Shown one piece after another: positions 41,787 through 52,640 of a DNA stretch of 64,000 nucleotides. This DNA comes from Sabellastarte sp. h YS-2021 (lineage: Eukaryota; Annelida; Polychaeta; Sabellida; Sabellidae). Where the stretch lies: NCBI GenBank assembly GCA_964017235.1, contig OZ024936.1:94710537-94774536 (forward strand), in the 5' to 3' direction. The translations under genes were made by a program, and so were the position numbers. Position 1 is the first letter of the stretch. Each line of letters begins with the position of its first letter. Under the pieces are notes generated by a model. That model was not told where the DNA came from and did no database searches. It worked only from the letters and a program-made list of their open reading frames with translations.

Positions 41787-42488
41787 AGACTAGGGAAGGA
41801 AGCACTCCCTTGTTTTTAGATATTTGATATTGATAAAAAGCTTATGTTACCTTCCAATTTATTGACTACTACATGGACTATTTCCTCTGGTAATGAAACC
41901 CTTAACCCTTGGACTGTGAAGTTACTGTGTACTCATGTTTGAATTTTATTTCACAACTTTGTCCTTATAGCCCTGAAAAGAGATGCCATATTTTTGTAGT
42001 GCAGGCACTTAAAAATAAATCTCCACATATAGGACCCCCTCCCCCAACCTGATACCTCCAGCGTGCGAGTTTACCATTGCAGGTTTTTAATCGTTTTTAA
42101 ATCCACTGCATGTTGACATGCAATCCAAATGCGTGCTATCCCCAAATACAAGCCCAGAATTATTTATACTATGAATTCTAAGAGACGCTACTACAAAGGA
42201 AACACTGAAAAATCTGAAAGTGAAAGTTTATAATATTATATATATCCACTAGTTCTCCCTAATATAAATGTTTCACAAATGATTTTGTTTCATTCTTTAG
42301 GATGTAGCGGGTAATTCTGCTGATTATTCAAATAAACTTGTGACAAATAAATATAAAAGAATTCTTGTGAAGGATAATTTATAATTTCATCAGGCAAAAT
42401 GACAAATGAGATTTCCAGTTTGTTTTTAGTTTCAACTTTAACAAGCATCAGAGCAAAGGTAAACCCCATATTGTGAGAAGATATAACG

Positions 42489-42789
42489 CTGTAGGGGTGA
42501 TGCGTCGAAGTGTAGCACAGTGGTTCAGTCCTGATGGGGGAAGGTATTCCTATGGGGGTTTTTAAAACTAGTTAGTTGGTATTGATTCACATGTATTGGC
42601 AATGTGGGGGAGGTTGAACTACTCTGTTGGGGTCTCCCTCATGAATATTCATGAGTTATATTGCGGGAAAAAATCCCCTGATGTCTGCAATTGAGGTTAA
42701 ATACTGTGGACAGCATGGGTTCTGTGCATTTAACTAGTACTGAGGGGGCTGGTAGTGTACGCTAGCCAGTATTCCAAAACAGTGTTTTA
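42489..42789 (+). repeat. Split direct repeat A1
   Basis: Starts CTGTAGGGGTGATGCG and ends CCAAAACAGTGTTTTA. It includes a near palindrome around ATGAATATTCATGAG (about 42643). Probably carries the promoter: ORF1 begins 98 nt after it. Twin of 48231-48531. Confidence 0.92.
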
Positions 42790-42887
42790 GTGAGGTGATT
42801 TTATTATTTTAGTTGTTTTATATTACCTGGACACTTTTTGTTTTACACTGTTGGAATATCTTGGTAGTAGCGGCGTACTCTGCCATT

Positions 42888-43823
42888 ATGGGAAAGAGAA
42901 AACTTAAGACATCTGAAACTCAAGATTCTCAGAAATCTGGTGAAGATAACAAGCTAGTTGCATTGGAACAGAAGTTGGACAAATTACTGGACACGGTGGC
43001 AGTTATGGAAGGAAGAATTGATCAACAGGAACAGAAGTCACGCCTTCGAGAACTTTCGCCAGTGCCGTCTGCCCATAGCTCCCTCAGAATTCAGAAGGGT
43101 GACAGCGACCCCAAACTACCGACCTTCGATGAGTTGCGTTCTGATGACAAGATTCAAGCTGAGGTTCAGCGCAGATTCCATCAGTACGACCACACATCCA
43201 GATTAGAAGCAAAAGGTAAGGCAGTTGATGCTTTAAAGTCAGGTCGCTTTCGACCAGGTGTTCATAAAGTTAAAAAGTTTGTAAACTGGCCACAAGATTA
43301 CTGTACTGTGTTAGGTGGTAACAAACAGCCTACATACGATGAGTTGAATAGTTTTCAGTGGTCCCAAGGTTATATTCAATGTGTTTTAGAAGAAACAGAC
43401 AGTTCAGTCAAAGAAAATATGTTGAAGCACTTTATAAGTGCAATGCAAGATGCTATCGAACTCTCCTTTCCAACTGTGAGAAGGGCTCATGGGTTTATTT
43501 TACAAGAGATGGAACGAGGTAATGTTAATTGGTTACAACCGGAAAAAGTTGAAAAAATTAGAAGTCGAAACACCCAAAGAGTGGTCCAGATTCCTAATGG
43601 TAGGGCTGCTGAAAGTAGTGAGAAAACTATGTTATGCAAATTATATAACAAAGGGACATGTAGATATGAGAAGCAGGCGGAACATACAGACAAAGGTATC
43701 ACTTACCAGCACTTTTGTACTAACTGCTTTGCAAACACAGGTAGAAAATACGATCACCCTAAACATGCATGTTTAAGATTGAAAAATGACAAAAAAGAGG
43801 TTCAAACCTCACAGAAGGTTTAG
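42888..43823 (+). CDS. YR-retroelement ORF1 (gag-like)
   Basis: 311 residues from the ATG at 42888 (MGKRKLKTSE); the open frame extends further upstream without another ATG. A coiled-coil-like N-terminus (KLVALEQKLDKLLDTVAVME) is followed by a central globular region (KFVNWPQDYCTVLGG, PTYDELNSFQWSQGY, AHGFILQEMERG) that resembles ORF1 of DIRS-like elements I know from invertebrates, and a C-terminal Cys/His-rich part (CKLYNKGTC, HFCTNC, HPKHAC) likely to bind nucleic acid. It overlaps ORF2 by 38 nt in another frame (+1), with an A-rich overlap. Translation of ORF2 would need reinitiation or frameshifting. Confidence 0.85.
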   Translation: MGKRKLKTSETQDSQKSGEDNKLVALEQKLDKLLDTVAVMEGRIDQQEQKSRLRELSPVPSAHSSLRIQKGDSDPKLPTFDELRSDDKIQAEVQRRFHQYDHTSRLEAKGKAVDALKSGRFRPGVHKVKKFVNWPQDYCTVLGGNKQPTYDELNSFQWSQGYIQCVLEETDSSVKENMLKHFISAMQDAIELSFPTVRRAHGFILQEMERGNVNWLQPEKVEKIRSRNTQRVVQIPNGRAAESSEKTMLCKLYNKGTCRYEKQAEHTDKGITYQHFCTNCFANTGRKYDHPKHACLRLKNDKKEVQTSQKV

Positions 43824-46641
43824 CAATTATGTTCAGGCCCGTTTTGATACAGTAGGAAATAAGTACTCATTCAAAGGCGAGGCAGCAAATGAATTTGTAA
43901 ACTCATATATTGTATCAAACATAAATCCTGTGATTGATAACATGGGTGTCTATAATTCTGGTGGGAGCGAAGAAATTCCTGCCTATAGCATTGAATTTAC
44001 TGATAAAGTTAGCAAAGATGTAAGTTGTGTAGTGAAAAAGTCTGTAGCTCATAACTTTAAATTTGATGTTTTTGCAAAAACTTTCATTCCAAAATACAAC
44101 TATATAACTCCCATCAGTGGTCGGCCTGTGGCCTCAAACCAATCGAACATCGAATTATCAATTGGTAGGCTTATTGGTGAGGACATTGGTGAACTAAGTT
44201 CATATAGTGTAGATCATGATTTCTGCAGTACTTCTGTGTGTTGGGTTGATGGTGACAGGCCGTCCGCTTGCACTGATAAACTGAAAAGCATTTTGGCCAA
44301 CACAACTATTAACTCCATAGCGGGTAGTATTGCTTCTAGGGGAAGCAATACCGACCTCTCTATACATGACCTGGAGCAGCTTGTGTACAAGGTCGAGAAC
44401 CAACAAGGGCTCTGGGATATAAGTACTTGCACAAATTCAGATATGGGAGATATATTTTACCTAAATAAAGTTTTTAAAAATACTGCAAACAGTGTTAGTT
44501 CTATTAAATTGTGGTATGACTGTTATGCAAGTTTAGAAAGTACTGTTAATTCACAGGTTTTGGGTGGCGTTGACCAAACCATAGATGTTTCAAATTTAAC
44601 GCAAAATTCTACACTATATTCTGTTCATATGCTTAAGCAGAATATTGTTCAAGATTGCTGTGATAGTATTCCCTATGGCAGTAATTTATCTGCGAATTAT
44701 AATCACGGCTCCCTCAGTACAGTTAACAATGCTTTATATTGTACAGATAATAGTTTTAATCAAGTTGTATCTAATACCATAAGGTTAGTAGGAAATTATG
44801 GTGAGATTAATGTTAAATACAATGATAGTCTTGATCAATCCGACAAACTGATGAAAGATTTTAGTTTTCTCTGGGCTACCAGACAGTTAAGCAAAGGTAC
44901 CAAATATGTTAGAACTTTTGGTTTTCTTCCTTTGAATAGTTATCACCTTAAAACCTTAAGTGGTAATCAGGAGATTAATACTACAGATATGGTTGAATAC
45001 GTTAGGCAATCAAATGAAATGGTTCGTAAAACCAATTGTTTCAATTATCAGCAAGCAAGAATCAAAGTTCCTTCCAATTTGAATATATGTAACTGGAGGA
45101 GGTACCTCAAGTATTATGATCTTAAAATTTTATGTGATTATTTGGAATTTGGGTTCCCTTTAAATATTGATTACGAATTATTTCAATTTAATCAGAACGT
45201 TACCAACCATCCCTCTGCCAGGCGTGATATAGTGGGGGTAAATGAATATTTCGAGGCGGAAGTTGGGTATGGGGCGATGGTAGGCCCCCTTGCAATGCAA
45301 CCATTTGAAAAAATGCATTTTTCACCATTAATGGCTAGACCTAAGCCAGATGGCAGTACTCGTGTAATAGTAGACTTATCATGGCCTCATGGCAATAGTG
45401 TGAATAGCTGTGTCCCCATGGATTTCTTTGATAATATTGAATTTAAGTTAAAATATCCCACCATTGATAATGTGATCCAAAAAATTAGGGTCATGGGTTC
45501 GAAATCCTTATTGTTTAAGATTGATTTACAACGTGCCTTTCGCAATTTTCGTATAGATCCAGGTGATTATCATGTCTTGGGCCTCAGATGGCAGGGTATG
45601 ACGTACGTTGACGTTGCGTTGCCTTTTGGATTCAAACAAGCGGCTTCGAGCTGCCAGATGGCCACAGATGCCATAACATATCTTATGTGGACTCAGAATA
45701 ATTGGATCATGGCCTACTTAGATGATTTAGTGGGAGTGGCTGATCCAGATAAGGCACAGGCTGCTTTTCTAACTTTATCCAATCTTCTTCAAGCGTTAGG
45801 TTTACCCATTAATGCTAAAAAAGTAGAACCACCTAGTCACAAAATTACTTGTCTTGGCATCGAAATCGATGCAAAGGCTGGTACATTAACTATTCCTGAT
45901 AAAAAAATTGAAAAAATTAAAACTATGTGTCACAATTGGATGTTTAAAAGTAAAGCAACAAGAAACCAGCTTCAAAAGCTAGTTGGCAATCTCTTGTACC
46001 TTCATAAATGCATTCCACCAGCTAGATTGTTTACAAATCGTATACTTTCTGTGTTACGTAATGCCCCAATGTCAGGTATGGTAAAACTCAATGCGGCTTT
46101 TTATAAAGATATTGCATGGTTTTGTGAGTTTTTGGTTGAATTCAATGGAATGGTAAAAATTCACCCTATTAATGTATTTACTAATCATATTTTTGTGGAT
46201 GCATCATTAAAAGGTATGGGGGCAAAATTTGGAAATAAAGTTTATGGCATGCCTGTCGATAACCAACTCCAGGAAGTATGTACTATAGTTCATCTTGAGG
46301 CGGCTAATGTTATGTTGGCTATAAGAACTTGGGCAAAATTATTGTTGAATTCTGAATGTATTATTTGGTGTGACAATGAGGCTGTAGTTAATTCTTTCCA
46401 ATCTTTTAGAATACGGGATCCATTTATAATGGCATGTGTTCGGTCAGTTTGGCTCACCTGTGCCATTTTTAATATTAAATTGGTAGTCAAGCATATTTCT
46501 GGAAAATCAAATAATTATGCTGATATTCTTTCAAGGTGGCACGTTTATAGAATGGTAAACAATCCACAGGTGGAATTAATTAAAAAATGTATTTGGTATG
46601 ATCCAAAAGTACAGGATATGTTTCCAAACTTTAATATTTAA
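43786..46641 (+). CDS. YR-retroelement ORF2: reverse transcriptase and RNase H
   Basis: 951 residues from ATG 43786. Residues about 1-480 are Asn/Ser-rich with no motif that I recognise, unusually long for this position. RT covers about 505-730: FSPLMARPKPDGSTR, KIDLQRAFRNF, VALPFGFKQAASS and the catalytic YLDD (about 45713-45724). RNase H covers about 800-920 with FVDAS, LEAAN, CDNEAVV and NYADILSRW, so Asp-Glu-Asp-Asp are all present. No methyltransferase domain follows. The enzyme copies the element RNA into a circular DNA intermediate in YR retroelements generally. Confidence 0.92.
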   Translation: MTKKRFKPHRRFSNYVQARFDTVGNKYSFKGEAANEFVNSYIVSNINPVIDNMGVYNSGGSEEIPAYSIEFTDKVSKDVSCVVKKSVAHNFKFDVFAKTFIPKYNYITPISGRPVASNQSNIELSIGRLIGEDIGELSSYSVDHDFCSTSVCWVDGDRPSACTDKLKSILANTTINSIAGSIASRGSNTDLSIHDLEQLVYKVENQQGLWDISTCTNSDMGDIFYLNKVFKNTANSVSSIKLWYDCYASLESTVNSQVLGGVDQTIDVSNLTQNSTLYSVHMLKQNIVQDCCDSIPYGSNLSANYNHGSLSTVNNALYCTDNSFNQVVSNTIRLVGNYGEINVKYNDSLDQSDKLMKDFSFLWATRQLSKGTKYVRTFGFLPLNSYHLKTLSGNQEINTTDMVEYVRQSNEMVRKTNCFNYQQARIKVPSNLNICNWRRYLKYYDLKILCDYLEFGFPLNIDYELFQFNQNVTNHPSARRDIVGVNEYFEAEVGYGAMVGPLAMQPFEKMHFSPLMARPKPDGSTRVIVDLSWPHGNSVNSCVPMDFFDNIEFKLKYPTIDNVIQKIRVMGSKSLLFKIDLQRAFRNFRIDPGDYHVLGLRWQGMTYVDVALPFGFKQAASSCQMATDAITYLMWTQNNWIMAYLDDLVGVADPDKAQAAFLTLSNLLQALGLPINAKKVEPPSHKITCLGIEIDAKAGTLTIPDKKIEKIKTMCHNWMFKSKATRNQLQKLVGNLLYLHKCIPPARLFTNRILSVLRNAPMSGMVKLNAAFYKDIAWFCEFLVEFNGMVKIHPINVFTNHIFVDASLKGMGAKFGNKVYGMPVDNQLQEVCTIVHLEAANVMLAIRTWAKLLLNSECIIWCDNEAVVNSFQSFRIRDPFIMACVRSVWLTCAIFNIKLVVKHISGKSNNYADILSRWHVYRMVNNPQVELIKKCIWYDPKVQDMFPNFNI

Positions 46642-46690
46642 TGACACCTACTGTACAGGAGGGGCTTACCCCTCTTAGTGTAGCATCAAT

Positions 46691-46714
46691 ACTGCCTTTC
46701 CCCTATGCTTTGTA
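46691..46714 (+). promoter_or_regulatory. Putative splice acceptor before the YR ORF
   Basis: CTGCCTTTCCCCTATGCTTTGTAG is a strong pyrimidine tract plus AG. The YR frame is open from 46679 but has no ATG until about 46838, so splicing is a plausible way to supply a start. No donor was fixed. Confidence 0.45.
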
Positions 46715-47686
46715 GATAACAACCAACTACAGTGGCTGACAAAGCAAGCAGTGCAACGAGCTGAGAAGGGTTTGTGTCATCGTACCAGTACTGTGTATGC
46801 CAGTAGCTTCAAGCTCTTTGTGGCCTTCACTGTGTATATGGGTATACTTCGACCTTGGACAGAGTTAGCAGTCATCACATTTCTTGAGTTCCTGGCCCAG
46901 AACTCCTTGTCTGCAGCTTCACTACAGAACTATGTAACTGTGTTAGGCCACTACTTCTCTATATATGCCTGGCCGAAGGCTGCGTTGCAAGCTAGACGAA
47001 CAGTATTGTTGATTAAATCTGTAAAAATGAACTCTGTGATGAAACCAAAGGTTAAAGGTGTAATGTCAATTCAAATGTTGAAAATATTGGTTGAAAAGTT
47101 ACAGGTTATGCCAAATTATCTGACCTATAAAGCCATTATGTTGTTGGGGTTCTTTGGTTTTTTTAGGCTAGCATCTCTTGTCCCCACAACTGTGAAAAAA
47201 TTTGATTCTTCTAGGTTTCCTTTGGTACGTGATGTTATTTTTACATCAAGTGGTATGCAAATTATTCTGAAGTGTGCCAAAAATATGCAGGCTCATGATG
47301 CATATAAGATTATTCATGTTCCAAAGCTTAAAGTTCCAGAAATATGTCCAGTTTTGACTGTCAAACGTATGTTAAAATATGTTAAGTCTCATCAAACTGA
47401 CCCACTATTTCTTCTGGTCATTGATGACCAAAGAATTCCTGTTACAGCATTTAAAGTTCGTAATGTTTTAACAGTAATGGTTAAACAAATGAAATTGAAC
47501 CCTAAAGACTATGGTTTCCATTGTTTTAGGCGCAGTGGTGCCACTTTGGCCCTAGAATTAAAAGTTCCTCTCGAAAACATAAAAATTCATGGTCATTGGA
47601 AGTCAGATGCAATATGGTCATATCTGTCAGATACCCCAAAGGCTGCATCTGTTGTGGCTTCTGCTTTTCAACAACATATTACATAA
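46715..47686 (+). CDS. Tyrosine recombinase (YR) of the retroelement
   Basis: Integrates the circular DNA. The catalytic set is complete: Arg in GFFRLASLVP (about 47166), HCFRR giving the HxxR pair (about 47519), GHW (about 47591) and the nucleophilic Tyr in WSYLSD (about 47618). The N-terminal SAM-like DNA-binding region starts near 46770 (TSTVYASSFKLF). Listed from the splice acceptor; in-frame GTG at 46751 and the first ATG at about 46838 are alternatives, the last cutting into the N-terminal domain. It ends with a TAA 32 bp before B1. Confidence 0.9.
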   Translation, partial: DNNQLQWLTKQAVQRAEKGLCHRTSTVYASSFKLFVAFTVYMGILRPWTELAVITFLEFLAQNSLSAASLQNYVTVLGHYFSIYAWPKAALQARRTVLLIKSVKMNSVMKPKVKGVMSIQMLKILVEKLQVMPNYLTYKAIMLLGFFGFFRLASLVPTTVKKFDSSRFPLVRDVIFTSSGMQIILKCAKNMQAHDAYKIIHVPKLKVPEICPVLTVKRMLKYVKSHQTDPLFLLVIDDQRIPVTAFKVRNVLTVMVKQMKLNPKDYGFHCFRRSGATLALELKVPLENIKIHGHWKSDAIWSYLSDTPKAASVVASAFQQHIT

Positions 47687-47718
47687 CCCCTACACTCTTA
47701 TGAACTCTCTTGGCTTGG

Positions 47719-48233
47719 TACATTTCATTTGGCTGTGCTTCTTTATATAACATAACTCCAGTTTAAAGGTCATTGCAAGGTCAAGTTGTATAACATTGTG
47801 ATAGCCAACCAGATGGTACTATTGGCATAGCTAGTTGATGAATTATCTAGATTTTGACCAGTACCTTGGGTTGTGTAGTTTTATAATGAAAGTAAACTTA
47901 CTGGGTTTGACCTTGAACTGCAATGTCAGGTTATATGTACAAGAAGTAATCAGTATGTAACAATGCAACAGGTTAACAGGCATAAGAAATGTTCTTAAAT
48001 AACTCTTAATGCATTGTGGTTCCTTAACAGTGATATAGTCTTATGTACTTGAAAACTTAATCAGGAACTATGTAAATAAAGTGTTAAAGCTAATTGATGG
48101 TAGTAACTAAAAAAGAAATAATCTATTAGTAGCAGTAACATTGTTTATTAACAAGTTTTAATGTGTAACAATACTAATAAATAAAGCCAAGTCAGTTTAA
48201 CAGAGTTGTTTCCTTTCCCCATCCACAGGACTG
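47719..48233 (+). repeat. Split direct repeat B1
   Basis: Begins TACATTTCATTTGGCTGTGC, ends CCACAGGACTG. It contains TAATAAATAAAGCC (about 48174-48187), a good poly(A) signal. Identical by eye to 48612-49126. Confidence 0.92.
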
Positions 48234-48531
48234 TAGGGGTGATGCGTCGAAGTGTAGCACAGTGGTTCAGTCCTGATGGGGGAAGGTATTCCTATGGGGG
48301 TTTTTAAAACTAGTTAGTTGGTATTGATTCACATGTATTGGCAATGTGGGGGAGGTTGAACTACTCTGTTGGGGTCTCCCTCATGAATATTCATGAGTTA
48401 TATTGCGGGAAAAAATCACCTGATGTCTGCAATTGAGGTTAAATACTGTGGACAGCATGGGTTCTGTGCATTTAACTAGTACTGAGGGGGCTGGTAGTGT
48501 ACGCTAGCCAGTATTCCAAAACAGTGTTTTA
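48231..48531 (+). repeat. Split direct repeat A2
   Basis: Abuts B1 with CTG shared. One difference from A1: A at the position equivalent to C 42676. Confidence 0.92.
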
Positions 48532-48611
48532 CCCCAAACCCTCCCTCCCTCTGGTACATGGCTGTTCTGGTAGCCTAACATTTTGTTAATTCGCATTTTA
48601 TTTGGTTATAA

Positions 48612-49126
48612 TACATTTCATTTGGCTGTGCTTCTTTATATAACATAACTCCAGTTTAAAGGTCATTGCAAGGTCAAGTTGTATAACATTGTGATAGCCA
48701 ACCAGATGGTACTATTGGCATAGCTAGTTGATGAATTATCTAGATTTTGACCAGTACCTTGGGTTGTGTAGTTTTATAATGAAAGTAAACTTACTGGGTT
48801 TGACCTTGAACTGCAATGTCAGGTTATATGTACAAGAAGTAATCAGTATGTAACAATGCAACAGGTTAACAGGCATAAGAAATGTTCTTAAATAACTCTT
48901 AATGCATTGTGGTTCCTTAACAGTGATATAGTCTTATGTACTTGAAAACTTAATCAGGAACTATGTAAATAAAGTGTTAAAGCTAATTGATGGTAGTAAC
49001 TAAAAAAGAAATAATCTATTAGTAGCAGTAACATTGTTTATTAACAAGTTTTAATGTGTAACAATACTAATAAATAAAGCCAAGTCAGTTTAACAGAGTT
49101 GTTTCCTTTCCCCATCCACAGGACTG
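48612..49126 (+). repeat. Split direct repeat B2 (right end of the YR retroelement)
   Basis: Ends CACAGGACTG then host ATTTCATG. Separated from A2 by 80 bp of unique, pyrimidine-rich sequence (48532-48611). Confidence 0.92.
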
Positions 49127-49765
49127 ATTTCATGTATATTTTTAGATATGTATGCTGATATTGCTGAAAAAAAAATCACTAAACCGATTCTAAACTTTAC
49201 CTTGGATTATTTGTGAGGATGATGAAATCAATCTTAGGTAATTACTGATTACACTTTTTAAAAATTGAGTAAAGGACAGAGGATGAAAGATATTGATCAC
49301 ATCATCCAATATTCTTTGATGTATGTGAATAGTGCTTTTGTTAAATCAAATTAAAGAAGTTAATAATACTCTTTATTTAATGGGATACTAAAGATTATTC
49401 CAACATTATTTGACATATGTTAATAGGACTGCTAAGTGATTGCTAAATATCACTTTAGAAGTTGTCACCCTAGTAAAATATAATGAATTACCCTCATTAT
49501 TTGCTATTTATAGAAATAAAACTCTGTCTTTTCCTGTTGCAGTTTAAAAGCAACTGGTAATTTCTACAATTCTTGCCCCATGACTGTATCAGCAGTGTGA
49601 AACAACTTAATATTAGTTTTTTGGTTGTGTTGTCAATTGATGATCAATAGTTGATGGTAAGAAATCATCTGCTAACTGAATATGATTGATGAGTTGAACA
49701 AGTTATTGAAGCCAAACGTGATGATAACAAAAAACCATTGAAATAATTCACCCACTAATTGCTGT
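49127..49765. other. Noncoding stretch with an old repeat
   Basis: 49265-49470 is the partner of the 12355-12480 repeat. Nothing coding. Confidence 0.4.
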
Positions 49766-49916
49766 AAATTTATTTAGTTATTTATTAGTGGTTTACATCA
49801 TGCACAATACTTGGTACTGAGTATATTGAGACGGTTAGTTAGAAGGGCAGAGGTTATTTAACGCTTTTACTGTAAACTACCTATCAAAGGCAAACAACTA
49901 CCAGCTTTGCCACTTA
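49766..49916 (-). mobile_element. Diverged SINE, 5' truncated (minus)
   Basis: The reverse complement shows AAGTGGCAAAGCTGGTAGTTG and CTCTGCCCTTCTAACTA then a TAAATAACTAAATAAAT tail. Older than most copies here. Confidence 0.7.
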
Positions 49917-50639
49917 ATTTAGGGAGAGGATTCATTTTTAAATCACAGAGGAAAGGAGTTGAGTGTATTTTCACATTATTCTCCTTGCTGTAAATGTACA
50001 GATTTATGGAGAAGGTCAAACAGATCACATGCAATACTTTAAATATCTCTTATATCCAGCCATAGAGGTGAGAAACAATAAATTGCTGTACAATTTCTGG
50101 TGACATTTAGGACCGAGGTCAGTTTGTCAAGAAAGTAAGTATGTGTAAGGACATCTTGCTTGCAAAGCAAGTGACTCTTGTGGTCTGGCTTCATGTCAGT
50201 TGTTTTTGCGACAATACAGAAAATAATTCACTAACCAATTTCTCTTCCATGTCTGCGATATGCTATCAGCATCCTCCAAAAGCCTAAAAAGAAGGGTCTG
50301 GCCCTAAACCAATAGATAGGTATGATAAAAAAGAAATCTATTAAAGGTAAGATGTTATGGCAGCCATTTTGAAAAATAGAAACATCTGAAATTACTGGAG
50401 GGTGAGATGTTCACATCATACTGCGTGATATTACACAGACACCAGGGGTGTATCATCAGCAGACAAAACAAACATAAACTGGCACTTTTTATTCAAGGTA
50501 AAATATCCACTTTGTAAGTAAGTAATTAAGTTAAAACACTTATATAGTGCCTGATTGATGTTAACATCCTCTAAGGTGCTGATGTCCGAAAAGGGAGATT
50601 CCAAAAAGAGATCAGTATCCATATTAGAGTCCGATGCCG
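49917..50639. other. Unassigned noncoding stretch
   Basis: No gene or repeat recognised. Confidence 0.4.
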
Positions 50640-51340
50640 GAGCTAGGATAGGCTAATCTGAAAGTGATGGGTAACATTGACCACTTCACCACTCCCTTTC
50701 CAATTTGCTTTTGCATCTCTTTGGTGCCAAAATCTTGTTGTTTATGAACCCTTTATTGACATGTTGTAGAGTTTTGCATTCATGTGTAGGTGCATGCTTG
50801 TCAAGTAAGTTCTTAAGGGTATGAAAATATTGTTGTGATAACAAACTACCTGTTTTTAAGCAACCTGGATAAACTCAGAATTTGCAATATCACATATGAA
50901 TTCACATTTATTTAGCTTGCCAAGTTTGCTGATTTTAGAGCATTTTACTCTGCAAGAATTTTTGAACAAAAGTTTTGCATTGAAAAAGACAGCTAGGTGG
51001 TCTGATATGCCAGTCTTTACATACTGAAAAACCTGAGAACGTGAGGGATTTACTAGTACACAGCACATCAAGGATATGTCCTTGTATATGTGTAGGTGTT
51101 GCAATATGTTGGATAAAATCAAAATCTGACAAAACTATGTTGAAATTATCTGTCCAGCAGTTTGGACTATCTATATGAATATTGAAATCTCATGGGATGA
51201 TGTTTGGCTGCAAGACTATATGATTTTCCTCCAAGAACAAACTTTTCAGCTATGGAATTTCTATTGCCTCATTCAGGTAAGGCTCTGTAGTTAACTGTTT
51301 GCAACAGTCTCTTCACATTAGCCACCCCGAATCCCCTGGG
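50640..51340 (-). pseudogene. LINE endonuclease remnant
   Basis: On the minus strand, in several frames: FNIHIDSPNCWTDNF (the GDFN region, Gly-Asp lost), FDFIQHIATPTHIQGHILDV (about 51057-51116) and SDHLAVFFN (about 50985-51010). These are the APE-endonuclease blocks GDFN..., PTH..GH.LDL and SDH of CR1/L2/Jockey-type LINEs. Multiple stops; no RT in place. Confidence 0.75.
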
Positions 51341-52188
51341 TCTTCCCTTGTATGAAATGGTTATATAAATGGACAAACGATAACCAAAAATATTTATGTA
51401 GTGTGGCATCTTGGAACCTGTCAAATGATGGAGACTCAACACCATAAAGTTCCTTGCTGGCTTTGATTAGTTTAGATTCAGCACATAACCGTTGGTTTCA
51501 GAGATATCAAATAAGTGTAGGTAAAATTTCTACTCCCACAGTACATTCGCACTGCTTAGTTCAAACACAAGTGTGGCCAATAGAATTGTCCATAAATCTA
51601 ATGTTTACTTTCATAAAAGAAAGGTGTAAAATGTAATGCAGTGACTTAGGATTGATATGTGTTTGAATTTCATGTTTTTAAAAAAGTTAACACCAAAGAT
51701 ATATGTACGTCTTATAATGTACACAAGGTCTGAAATAGTCTCAGGAAATATTATACATCATGACTCTTTATGTGTAGAATACTTCAAAACAGAAGACATA
51801 ATGGCCCACTTGTGAAAAAATATTGACAGTTCGTGAAAATTATGGTACTTTTTTAAAGCTTACAGTATTTTTACACTAGGTCTTATTGAGTTTAATTACA
51901 TACATTTTACACTTAATGGGTTACGTGTAATTACATACACTGACTTTAATGTTCCCAAATTGAAATTGGGCATTATTTCAGTTCAGATTTTTGTAATATT
52001 TTGACACGATATGAAGTTTCAAAATCACAAATAGAATATACAAGTATATGGCCCTTTGTGCACAACGGTTATGATACAGTCAAATGGTAGAACCATTGAT
52101 GATCAACATTTTAAATAAGTTTTAAAAGATCAAAATTTACTTAGATTATCATTAGATTTTGCATCAGAGCAGATCAGGCATCTGATGT
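51341..52188. other. Unassigned noncoding stretch
   Basis: AT-rich. No gene recognised. Confidence 0.4.
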
Positions 52189-52640
52189 CCAGGTCAGACT
52201 TTGGCGAATTGTAATGGTTGAATATCTGCAAATATCAATTTTCTTTTCAATATTCTAAGTGGATTATTCTCATTATTCATTATTCTCCCTTTGTCCTCAA
52301 TCCATTCTATTTTTGTCTCTTCATGGTAACAAGAATGCGAGGTCCACAATTGTCACAGGTATTCACCAGTTTGTAGCTTCATCACCACAATTCACCACAA
52401 TTTGTAACATATTCTTCCATGTTTGTAGCTCTGTCGTAGGGCAGTTGTCAGTGAGCCGTACCAGTTTTCTTTCTTGTTCTCAGTACATTTGCCAGATATT
52501 CCTCCTTGTTCCCAACTCATTTCCCTTGTGGTAGAGCAATCCTTACAGATCCCATTGATTCCTTTGGTATTAAATAATATTACCATACTCGGAAATGTGT
52601 AAAGAATTTTCCACAATTCATAGATACAGAACAAGGTTCA
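52189..52640. mobile_element. Foldback family B, decayed copy
   Basis: Left end CCAGGTCAGACTTTGGCGAA; the interior TTTGTAGCTCTGTCGTAGG and TTGCCAGATATTCCTCCTTG match 28770-28870. The right terminus has decayed. Confidence 0.7.

Larger units (their letters stand above)
42489..49126 (+). mobile_element. Tyrosine-recombinase retroelement with split direct repeats (DIRS order), apparently intact
   Basis: 6638 bp. Structure A1 (42489-42789), ORF1, ORF2, YR, B1 (47719-48233), A2 (48231-48531), 80-bp unique segment, B2 (48612-49126). This A1...B1A2...B2 layout is that of PAT/Ngaro-type YR retroelements. A1 and A2 differ at one visible position of 301 (42676); B1 and B2 appear identical over 515 bp. 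All three ORFs are open. CTG is shared by both ends and the B1-A2 junction, with no target-site duplication, as expected of integration by recombination of a circular intermediate. No methyltransferase domain follows RNase H and no hydrolase ORF is seen. Confidence 0.92.

Noticed and set aside
41045-42488. ORF1 of the intact YR element starting at 41045
   Set aside because: It lies outside the A1 boundary at 42489, which is fixed by the repeat and the CTG junction; ORF1 of that element is at 42888.
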